NCBI GenBank assembly: GCA_019412865.1
Contig: DXOJ01000147.1
Span: 2,629 to 10,124, forward strand
DNA length: 7,496 nt
From: Bacteroides sp.
GTDB taxonomy: Bacteria; Bacteroidota; Bacteroidia; Bacteroidales; Bacteroidaceae
Direction of reading: 5' to 3'
The notes beneath the pieces are model-generated. The model ran no database searches. It saw only the letters and a program-made list of their open reading frames with translations, and was not told where the DNA came from. Made by a program: the position numbers and the translations under genes. Shown here piece after piece: positions 1 through 6,336 of the stretch (the stretch's first letter is position 1; every line of letters begins with the position of its first letter).

Positions 1-54
1 CCTCAGCGCATCAGTGCGCTCTTTCACGTCTTTAAGTTGTTCAATAGTAATCAT
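1..54 (-). CDS. prfB: Peptide chain release factor 2, N-terminus only (runs off left edge)
   Basis: Release factor 2 recognises UGA and UAA stop codons and triggers release of the finished peptide from the ribosome in the cytoplasm. Only 18 codons are visible, reading MITIEQLKDVKERTDALR from an ATG at 54-52. The stretch aligns with the start of bacterial RF2, where E. coli has LTERSDVLRGYL at the matching place, and it fits what I recall of Bacteroides RF2. The programmed +1 frameshift site of many prfB genes would fall a few codons further on, outside the window, so its presence cannot be judged. A TAnnTTTG promoter box lies 44 bp upstream of the start, and the gene is divergent from the M16 peptidase gene. 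The call rests on a short match, so confidence is moderate. Confidence 0.72.
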   Translation of the reverse strand, partial: MITIEQLKDVKERTDALR

Positions 55-98
55 CTGATCTACAATTTTATTATTTACAAATTTTGGATATCGGGGGA

Positions 99-106
99 CA
101 AAGATA
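99..106 (-). promoter_or_regulatory. Bacteroidota -7 promoter box for the prfB-like gene
   Basis: The minus strand reads TATCTTTG, a full match to the Bacteroidota -7 consensus TAnnTTTG. Transcription would begin near 92, giving a leader of roughly 38 nt before the ATG at 54. No TTTG-like -33 element is seen at the usual distance, so the call rests on the -7 box and its position. Confidence 0.5.
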
Positions 107-119
107 AGCAAAAATCTGC

Positions 120-127
120 TACCTTTG
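120..127 (+). promoter_or_regulatory. Bacteroidota -7 promoter box for the M16 peptidase gene
   Basis: The plus strand reads TACCTTTG, a full match to the TAnnTTTG consensus. Transcription would begin near 134, giving a leader of about 20 nt before the ATG at 155. The box overlaps an upstream in-frame TTG (125-127), which argues that this TTG is not the start codon. No clear TTTG is present at the -33 position (about 97-100). That position overlaps the -7 box of the opposing promoter. Confidence 0.55.
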
Positions 128-154
128 TTTTTGTTATTAAAATGTTGTCATATT

Positions 155-3073
155 ATGAACAAACTATTGAAACTTTCTTGCTTGTCACTCTTCCTTGCAT
201 TGGTGATTTGTAGCTGTAGCTCACAAAAAAAGTATAGCTACGAGACAGTGCCCAATGACCCGCTAAAAGCCCGCATTTACACACTGGACAACGGACTAAA
301 AGTTTACCTCACCGTAAACAAGGAGACTCCGCGCATACAAACATTTATCGCAGTAAGGGTAGGCGGAAAGAATGACCCGGCAGAAACAACCGGACTTGCT
401 CATTATTTCGAACATCTGATGTTTAAAGGCACTGACAAGTTTGGCACACAAAATTACGCGACAGAAAAGCCTCTATTGGATGCAATCGAACAACAATTCG
501 AGATTTATCGGAAGACTACGGATGAAGCGGAACGTAAGGCTATCTACCACACCATCGACAGCCTCTCTTACGAAGCATCCAAGTATGCTATCCCTAATGA
601 ATATGACAAATTAATGGCAGCCATCGGCTCTTCCGGCAGTAATGCCTATACCTGGTATGACCAGACTGTTTATCAGGAGGATATTCCTTCCAACCAGATA
701 GAGAACTGGGCGAAGATTCAGGCTGATCGTTTTGAGAACAATGTCATCCGTGGTTTCCATACAGAACTGGAAGCTGTATATGAAGAGAAAAACATGTCGC
801 TCACCCGCGACAACAGCAAAGTGCAGGAAGCTATCTTCTCCTCTCTCTTCCCTAAGCATCCTTATGGAACGCAGACTGTTTTAGGTACACAAGAGAATCT
901 AAAGAATCCTTCTATCACCAACATCAAGAATTATTATAAGCAATGGTATGTACCCAACAATATGGCAATCTGTATGTCCGGTGATTTAGACCCGGATGCA
1001 ACAATTGCCATGATCGACAAGTATTTCGGTGGACTGAAGTCGAATCCGGAACTTCCCAAACTGAATTTGCCCAAAGAAGAGCCTATTACGCAACCTGTTG
1101 TAAAGGAAGTGCTAGGTCCGGATGCCGAAAGCGTTGCATTGGCATGGAGATTCCCCGGCGCATCTGATAAAGATTTTGAAATCCTGCAAGTTGTGTCGCA
1201 AGTTCTATACAATGGAAAAGCGGGACTTATCGACTTGGATTTGAATCAACAGCAAAAGGTTCTGAATAGTTACGGCTACCCGATGGGACTGGCAGATTAC
1301 TCGGTATTATTATTAGGAGGACTTCCTAAACAAGGACAAACACTGGAAGAGGTAAAAGACTTGCTACTCAGCGAAATCAAGAAGCTCCGTGCCGGAGAGT
1401 TCGACGAGAAAATGCTGGAAGCGAACATCAACAATTTCAAACTCGGTGAACTGCAAAACATGGAAAGCAACGAAGGACGTGCCGATATGTTTGTCAACTC
1501 ATTTATTAACGGCACAGACTGGAAAAATGAAGTTACTGCCATCGACCGTATGGCCAAACTGACCAAAGAAGACATCGTAGCGTTCGCCAACAAATACCTG
1601 AAAGAAGATAATTATGCCGTTATCTACAAAAAGCAAGGAAAAGACCCGAACGAAAAGAAGATGACGAAACCGGAGATTACTCCTATCATAACCAATCGTG
1701 ATGTAGCCAGTCCGTTCCTTGTGGAGGTACAGGAAAGCGCAGTCAAACCGATTGAACCAGTGTTTCTCGATTATCAAAAGGATATGAGCCAATTAAAGGC
1801 AAAATCAGATATCCCGGTTCTTTACAAACAGAATGTAGCCAATGACTTGTTCCAGCTAATCTACGTTTTCGACATGGGAAACAACCATGATAAGGCTTTG
1901 GGAACAGCATTTGATTATCTCGAATATCTGGGAACTTCGGACATGACACCGGAAGAACTGAAAAGTGAATTCTATCGTCTGGCTTGTACTTTCTATGTTT
2001 CTCCGGGTAACGAACGCACGTATGTCGTACTTTCCGGACTGAATGAGAATATGCCCGCTGCCGTACAATTATTCGAAAAGCTACTGGCAGATGCGCAGGT
2101 TAATAAGGAAGCCTATACTAATATGACCAGCGATATACTGAAAGCCCGTTCGGACGCCAAACTGAATCAGGGACAGAACTTCTCCCGTTTGATGAGCTTT
2201 GCCATGTACGGTCCCAAATCCCCTGCCACCAATCTACTGACGGAGGCGGAACTGACAAATATGAATCCACAGGAACTGGTAGACCGGATTCACAATCAGA
2301 ACAGTTACAAGCACCGCATTTTATACTACGGTCCGAGCAGCAGCAAAGATTTGTTGGCTACCATCAACCAGTATCATCAGGTTCCGGCAGCCCTGAAGGA
2401 TATTCCTGCCGGAAACGAGTATTCTTATCTCGAAACTCCCGTCACTAAGGTTCTAGTAGCTCCTTATGACGCCAAGCAAATATACATGGCACAGATATCC
2501 AATCTCGACAAGAAGTATGACCCTGCCATTGAACCTACCCGCGAATTATATGATGAATATTTTGGAGGTGGCATGAACTCTATCGTCTTCCAGGAAATGC
2601 GTGAAACGCGCGGATTGGCTTATTCGGCCTGGGCTAGCATACTGCCGCCAAGCTACTTGAAATATCCCTATGTATTACGTACACAGATTGCAACGCAAAA
2701 CGATAAAATGATTGATGCGGTTACTACATTCAATGACATCATCAACAATATGCCGGAATCGGAGACTGCTTTCAAACTGGCTAAAGATGGATTAACCAAC
2801 CGTTTGCGTACCGAACGTATCATCAAAGGTGATGTTATATGGAGTTATATCAATGCACAAGATTTAGGGCAAAACGTAGACCCGCGCATCAAGCTCTACA
2901 ACGACATACAGAACATGTCGCTAAAAGATATTGTCGATTTCCAAAAGCAATGGGTAAAAGGACGTACGTATGTTTATTGCATCCTGGGAGATAAGAAAGA
3001 TTTGGAGCTGGATAAATTGAAAGCTGTAGGTCCTATTGAAGAATTGACCCAAGAACAGATTTTCGGATACTAA
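155..3073 (+). CDS. M16 family (insulinase-like) zinc metallopeptidase, lipoprotein
   Basis: Predicted envelope-anchored zinc peptidase of 972 residues made of two M16 halves in one chain, as in pitrilysin-type enzymes. Residues 1-20 form a lipoprotein signal peptide (MNKLLKLSCL, then a hydrophobic run) ending in ICSC, with Cys21 the likely lipidated residue. The N-terminal half carries the inverted zinc motif HYFEH (His83, Glu86, His87). The third ligand is probably Glu211 in ELEAVYEE (204-211), by alignment with Glu162/Glu169 of pitrilysin. The C-terminal half lacks HxxEH but has the GGG-M-N segment (804-808) and RETRGLAY (816-823), the Arg/Tyr pair that binds substrate in active M16 enzymes. 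The distance from His87 to Glu211 is about 124 residues against roughly 76 in classical members, so a charged, helix-like insertion of about 48 residues sits there. The ATG at 155 is chosen over TTG 125 because it starts a proper signal peptide and lies downstream of the promoter box. There is no Shine-Dalgarno sequence. The residues after Cys21 (SSQKK) are not acidic, so surface export is not suggested. The natural substrate is unknown. Confidence 0.93.
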   Translation: MNKLLKLSCLSLFLALVICSCSSQKKYSYETVPNDPLKARIYTLDNGLKVYLTVNKETPRIQTFIAVRVGGKNDPAETTGLAHYFEHLMFKGTDKFGTQNYATEKPLLDAIEQQFEIYRKTTDEAERKAIYHTIDSLSYEASKYAIPNEYDKLMAAIGSSGSNAYTWYDQTVYQEDIPSNQIENWAKIQADRFENNVIRGFHTELEAVYEEKNMSLTRDNSKVQEAIFSSLFPKHPYGTQTVLGTQENLKNPSITNIKNYYKQWYVPNNMAICMSGDLDPDATIAMIDKYFGGLKSNPELPKLNLPKEEPITQPVVKEVLGPDAESVALAWRFPGASDKDFEILQVVSQVLYNGKAGLIDLDLNQQQKVLNSYGYPMGLADYSVLLLGGLPKQGQTLEEVKDLLLSEIKKLRAGEFDEKMLEANINNFKLGELQNMESNEGRADMFVNSFINGTDWKNEVTAIDRMAKLTKEDIVAFANKYLKEDNYAVIYKKQGKDPNEKKMTKPEITPIITNRDVASPFLVEVQESAVKPIEPVFLDYQKDMSQLKAKSDIPVLYKQNVANDLFQLIYVFDMGNNHDKALGTAFDYLEYLGTSDMTPEELKSEFYRLACTFYVSPGNERTYVVLSGLNENMPAAVQLFEKLLADAQVNKEAYTNMTSDILKARSDAKLNQGQNFSRLMSFAMYGPKSPATNLLTEAELTNMNPQELVDRIHNQNSYKHRILYYGPSSSKDLLATINQYHQVPAALKDIPAGNEYSYLETPVTKVLVAPYDAKQIYMAQISNLDKKYDPAIEPTRELYDEYFGGGMNSIVFQEMRETRGLAYSAWASILPPSYLKYPYVLRTQIATQNDKMIDAVTTFNDIINNMPESETAFKLAKDGLTNRLRTERIIKGDVIWSYINAQDLGQNVDPRIKLYNDIQNMSLKDIVDFQKQWVKGRTYVYCILGDKKDLELDKLKAVGPIEELTQEQIFGY

Positions 3074-3132
3074 AAAGAAACGAGCCGGCCATAAATAATT
3101 AGCAGGTGTCAAAGCCCCCCTAAACACAAAGT

Positions 3133-3168
3133 TTACCCCTGTTACAAATTGAACTGTAACAGGGGTAA
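3133..3168. terminator. Perfect 14-bp hairpin between convergent genes, likely terminator
   Basis: The arms TTACCCCTGTTACA (3133-3146) and TGTAACAGGGGTAA (3155-3168) are exact reverse complements around an 8-nt loop. On the plus strand the stem is followed by TACTTTT (3169-3175), a short T-rich tail that suits termination of the M16 transcript, 60 bp after its stop. On the minus strand the tail is weaker (ACTTTGTGTTTA). It may work in both directions, but the plus-strand role is the better supported. Confidence 0.75.
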
Positions 3169-3221
3169 TACTTTTAAAGAGAGCTCCAATACACTCTTTA
3201 TTGTTTCCGATTTATTATTTA

Positions 3222-3253
3222 CGGTTTATCGTTTCATTTTTAACGATAAACCG
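3222..3253 (-). terminator. Perfect 12-bp hairpin just after the acyl-CoA ligase, likely terminator
   Basis: CGGTTTATCGTT (3222-3233) and AACGATAAACCG (3242-3253) are exact reverse complements with an 8-nt loop. The stem begins 8 nt past the ligase stop codon (TAG at 3264-3262), the expected place for the ligase terminator. The following minus-strand sequence is AT-rich (TAAATAATAAAT) without a clean run of T. A shorter competing pairing, CGATAA (3244-3249) with TTATCG (3255-3260), shares part of the same arm. Confidence 0.65.
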
Positions 3254-3261
3254 CTTATCGC

Positions 3262-5076
3262 CTATTTCTCACTTTCTTCGTACATCTTCTCTATCTGCTC
3301 ACTATAATTCTTGGCAACCACCGCCCGTTTCAGTTTCAGTGTATTAGTCAATTCTCCACGTTCCATGCTGAATGGCTCAGGCAGTAAAGTGAAACGTTTG
3401 ATTTGTTCATAGTGCGCAAATTGTTGCTGAAGTGTATCGATCCGGGCACGGAACAATCCTACAATCTTCGGATGCTGCAACAGTTCCGTCATATCCTTAT
3501 ATTCAATACCCTTTTCTTTGGCATACTCTTTCACAAATCCATATACAGGAACAATCAGAGCCGAGACAAACTTACGTTGATCGGCGATAATGGCAATCTG
3601 GTCGATATAACGGTCAATGACCAACTTCGTTTCCAAAGCTTGCGGAGCGACGTATTTGCCGTTTGATGTTTTGAACAGGTCTTTAATGCGTTCCGTCAGG
3701 AAAAGCTGTCCATTTTTAAAGTAACCGGCATCACCTGTATGGAACCAGCCATCCGGCTCAATAGCGGCAGCTGTGGCTTCCGCTTTTTTGTAATAGCCTT
3801 TTGTGATCGTCTTACCCCGAAGCAGGATTTCATTGTCTTCACCGATTTTCACTTCAATCCCCGGCAGTACAACACCTACCGAACCGATATCATAGCCAAC
3901 CGGCAGTGTACAAGATACAGTAGCCGTAGATTCCGTCAGTCCATATCCTACCACCATATTGATTCCTACCGAATGAACGAATTCATTAATCTCATCGGGA
4001 ACGGCAGCACCGGCAGTCGGGAAAAAGTTACCATTCTCAATACCGATTGTTTTTTTCAGCAAAGAATAGATAGTCTTTTCGTAAAACTTATATTTCAGTT
4101 GATTCATCACCGGAGGAGTCTTTCCCAGACGCAGATAATCCAGATTATGGATTCTACCTACCCGGATAGCATCCAACATCAGTGCTTTCTTCAACCCTGT
4201 AGTTTCGTTTATTTTTTCCTGTACCCCTGCATACACCTTCTCCCAAAAACGGGGAACACTGCACATCAGTGTCGGGCGAATTTCCTTAATGGTTGTTTGT
4301 ATATCTGCCGGACGGAGATTGATACAAATCTGCACTCCTTTATGAATACAGAGATAACACCATGCTTTCTCAAACACGTGTGTTAATGGAAGGAAGTTCA
4401 TCGATACATCCTTATCCGACATCGTCGTCAAACGGTCATCATGTGTATGAAACTGTTCCAGATAACAAGAATGATGAAGCATAACCCCTTTCGGTTCCCC
4501 CGTTGTGCCGGAAGTATAGAGAATATTTGCCAAGTCATCATAAGAAGCCCGCTCCGTACGTTCTTCTACCGTATCATTATGAGGCAATCCCTCTCCCGTC
4601 GCCATAAATTCATCAAAATAGATAGATGATACATCACGAGGGTCTTTTACCACCGAACGGTCAAAAATTATCAGTTGTTGCAAAGAAGAACAGAAACCAA
4701 AGATGCTGAAAGCGGCATCATACTGGTATTGCTCACCGACAAAAAGAAAACGAATCTGCGCATCATTAATGATATATTGCGCCTGCGCAGGTGAACTCGT
4801 CGCATAAAACGGAATGGTAACAGCCCGATTGGCAAACGCGCCAAAGTCGACATAGAACCATTCGGGTTTATTCTGTGAAAAAATACCGATATTCTCTTGT
4901 TCTTCCACTCCCAATGCCACGAAAGCATTAGCTGCTTGCCGTACTGTTCCGGAGAACTGCTTCCATGAAATAGGAATCCATTGAGCTGTCTCATAGTCAC
5001 GGTATTTTAAGGCTACCTTGTCGCCATATTTTTCGGCCTGACGATGGACCAGGACAGATAAATGATGATAAGTCAT
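3262..5076 (-). CDS. Long-chain fatty acid-CoA ligase (AMP-forming)
   Basis: Predicted cytoplasmic or membrane-associated enzyme that activates fatty acids with ATP to an acyl-adenylate, then transfers the acyl group to CoA. At 604 residues it has the usual length of the bacterial FadD15/eukaryotic ACSL-like group of the ANL superfamily. Motifs appear in order: P-loop YTSGTTGEPKGV (187-198), LPLTHVFE (229-236), GYGLTES (377-383), WFHTGD (444-449, with the ATP-ribose Asp449), ERIKDLFKTSNGKYVAP (462-478), and the C-terminal TLKLKR (579-584), where Lys581 should be the adenylation lysine. The residue before this last motif is Asn rather than the common Pro, a minor change. The ATG at 5076-5074 opens the conserved N-terminus (MTYHHLSVLVHRQAEKYGDK). 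A promoter box lies 25 bp upstream and a hairpin follows the stop. The gene is convergent with the M16 gene and co-directional with the PUL genes, but it appears to be its own transcript. The chain length used in the cell cannot be read from the sequence. Confidence 0.95.
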   Translation of the reverse strand: MTYHHLSVLVHRQAEKYGDKVALKYRDYETAQWIPISWKQFSGTVRQAANAFVALGVEEQENIGIFSQNKPEWFYVDFGAFANRAVTIPFYATSSPAQAQYIINDAQIRFLFVGEQYQYDAAFSIFGFCSSLQQLIIFDRSVVKDPRDVSSIYFDEFMATGEGLPHNDTVEERTERASYDDLANILYTSGTTGEPKGVMLHHSCYLEQFHTHDDRLTTMSDKDVSMNFLPLTHVFEKAWCYLCIHKGVQICINLRPADIQTTIKEIRPTLMCSVPRFWEKVYAGVQEKINETTGLKKALMLDAIRVGRIHNLDYLRLGKTPPVMNQLKYKFYEKTIYSLLKKTIGIENGNFFPTAGAAVPDEINEFVHSVGINMVVGYGLTESTATVSCTLPVGYDIGSVGVVLPGIEVKIGEDNEILLRGKTITKGYYKKAEATAAAIEPDGWFHTGDAGYFKNGQLFLTERIKDLFKTSNGKYVAPQALETKLVIDRYIDQIAIIADQRKFVSALIVPVYGFVKEYAKEKGIEYKDMTELLQHPKIVGLFRARIDTLQQQFAHYEQIKRFTLLPEPFSMERGELTNTLKLKRAVVAKNYSEQIEKMYEESEK

Positions 5077-5101
5077 ACTCTTTGTATTAGTAAATATGGT
5101 A

Positions 5102-5133
5102 CAAAGGTATTGGTTTTACTTCATTTAGGCAAC
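5102..5133 (-). promoter_or_regulatory. Bacteroidota-type promoter of the acyl-CoA ligase gene
   Basis: The minus strand has TACCTTTG (5109-5102), a full match to the -7 consensus TAnnTTTG. It also has GTTG (5133-5130), one mismatch from the -33 element TTTG, with a 20-bp spacer that suits this promoter class. Transcription would begin near 5095, about 19 nt before the ATG at 5076. Of the promoters in the window this is the only one with both elements. Its -7 octamer is identical to that of the M16 gene. Confidence 0.65.
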
Positions 5134-5207
5134 ATTAATCCAAGAGTTTTGCAACGAACATTATGAATCAGATATTTGGCAATAAAAACCAAACGGTTAT
5201 AAACCAA

Positions 5208-5247
5208 ACTATGCCAGCAAAGTATACTTCATCTTTACCGGCATAGT
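5208..5247 (-). terminator. Probable terminator at the 3' end of the lipoprotein (PUL) operon
   Basis: ACTATGCC (5208-5215) pairs with GGCATAGT (5240-5247) in an 8-bp stem. Inside it AAAG (5219-5222) can pair with CTTT (5233-5236) across a small internal loop. It lies about 50 bp past the stop codon of the F5/8-domain lipoprotein gene. On the minus strand it is followed by T-rich sequence (TTTGGTTTATAACC, then a TGGTTTTTATT run). The stem is imperfect, so the call is moderate. The rest of the 222-bp gap (5077-5298) holds the ligase promoter and no other gene that I can see. Confidence 0.5.
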
Positions 5248-5298
5248 ATAAATTACACTCTACTGTAAATTAGGAAAAATAATCATATTCCCTAACTC

Positions 5299-6312
5299 CT
5301 ATCGATACAATCGTATTTCAGCACATAATGCATTCACAGACTTACCATTAGCGAAATTATCCAGTACATGCACTGTCAGATATCGCAGTTTTACAGGCGA
5401 ATAAAAAGCTATTTCCCAAGGAGTATGATCAGAAGGCATCCCTGTTGTGCATGTCGCTATACCTATGCGCGTCAAATTATCCGGATCATCCCCACCTAAT
5501 AATTCCACTTTTGAATAATCCAAATTCCATGCTCCCCAATAACCAGCAGGAGTAATTGAAAGCCCTATAATTTCCTGAGGCTCATGCATATGAAATGGTA
5601 TTTTAGCATTTGGAGAGCCAATATAACTCATTAGGAATGTGTTCATGTCATCATCACTTAAATCTTGTATAGGAAGGCCATATCCTCCATTCACATCATA
5701 AGAAGTAACATCAATCATTGTTTTACCTTTCAAACTGCCATTCACATCTATATTCGTGATTTCCTTATTCACTTTCCATAAATATGTACTATAATTTTCA
5801 CTTATCTCAACTGCATCAGTAGTTACCAAAGACAAAGCCACCATTCCACTCTCAGCAAGTTCCTTAAGTGAACCAGATTCCTCATCAAGCGTGAAGGATA
5901 TCATCTCCCCACTTTCAAGTTCTCCCTTTTTGATGGTAACCGTTTGATTCAGAAAGGAGATTGCGTCTTCTCCCAACCATGTTACGTCATCCTCTCCAGC
6001 ATCCGATACCGAATTCTCCACTTTCATCGAAAAAAACAAATCCTGGGGAGCAGCATTGGTCAATTGCACCCGGAGATCCACCTGTTCGGAACCCGCAATC
6101 AAATCCCCTCCGTTTCCTGTCTGCACAACTGTAGATTCCATATAATTCTTGGGATAAAAACAACGGTTGTCAATAAATGCTTTGACAATGTCACCACTGT
6201 TTCCTTCCGGGAAAAGAGTGCTTCCCACTTCCCGTTCACTTTCACATGCAACAAACCACAATGGCAAAAGCAATACCATCGAAGTTATGATATTCTTCTT
6301 TATTGATTTCAT
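5299..6312 (-). CDS. Glycan-binding lipoprotein, DUF1735-like region plus F5/8 type C (discoidin-like) domain
   Basis: Predicted outer-membrane, probably surface-exposed, glycan-binding lipoprotein of 337 residues, with no catalytic motif seen. Residues 1-22 are a signal peptide ending in the lipobox FVAC, with Cys23 lipidated. The acidic stretch after it (ESERE) resembles the surface-export signal of Bacteroidota lipoproteins. Residues about 40-185 look like a DUF1735-type beta-sandwich (VDLRVQLTNA, VTIKKGELESG), a module common in PUL binding proteins and at the N-terminus of some GH18 endo-glycosidases. Residues about 195-337 look like an F5/8 type C galactose-binding fold, with the typical middle (EIIGLSITP, WNLDYSKVELLGGDD) and closing strand (LRYLTVHVLDN, AEIRLYR). 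The gene starts 24 bp after the stop of the LamG lipoprotein gene, so the two are co-transcribed, and it seems to be the last gene of the operon. The start at 6312 is set by the signal peptide; no Shine-Dalgarno sequence is present. The glycan bound is unknown; N-glycan or mannan-type ligands are a guess from similar gene sets. Confidence 0.85.
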   Translation of the reverse strand: MKSIKKNIITSMVLLLPLWFVACESEREVGSTLFPEGNSGDIVKAFIDNRCFYPKNYMESTVVQTGNGGDLIAGSEQVDLRVQLTNAAPQDLFFSMKVENSVSDAGEDDVTWLGEDAISFLNQTVTIKKGELESGEMISFTLDEESGSLKELAESGMVALSLVTTDAVEISENYSTYLWKVNKEITNIDVNGSLKGKTMIDVTSYDVNGGYGLPIQDLSDDDMNTFLMSYIGSPNAKIPFHMHEPQEIIGLSITPAGYWGAWNLDYSKVELLGGDDPDNLTRIGIATCTTGMPSDHTPWEIAFYSPVKLRYLTVHVLDNFANGKSVNALCAEIRLYR

Positions 6313-6336
6313 AATATTTCAGTTATAATACATTAT

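Noticed and set aside
125..154. TTG start at 125 for the M16 gene, adding ten residues
   Set aside because: It overlaps the TAnnTTTG promoter box and would lie upstream of the predicted transcription start. The ATG at 155 opens a normal lipoprotein signal peptide.
3074..3132. Small gene or RNA between the M16 stop and the hairpin
   Set aside because: No open frame with a plausible start, no promoter box and no strong fold; only a run of six C is notable.
3739..4386. 215-codon open frame on the plus strand inside the ligase gene
   Set aside because: It is antisense to a highly conserved enzyme, has no recognisable domain and no promoter, and looks like a chance shadow frame.
5251..5271. Small inverted repeat TTACA/TGTAA near the end of the lipoprotein operon as a second terminator
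   Set aside because: The stem is only 5 bp, AT-rich and without a T tail. The hairpin at 5208-5247 is a better candidate.
5944..6306. 120-codon open frame on the plus strand inside the F5/8-domain gene
   Set aside because: It is antisense to the lipoprotein gene. Its translation has no signal, domain or credible composition.
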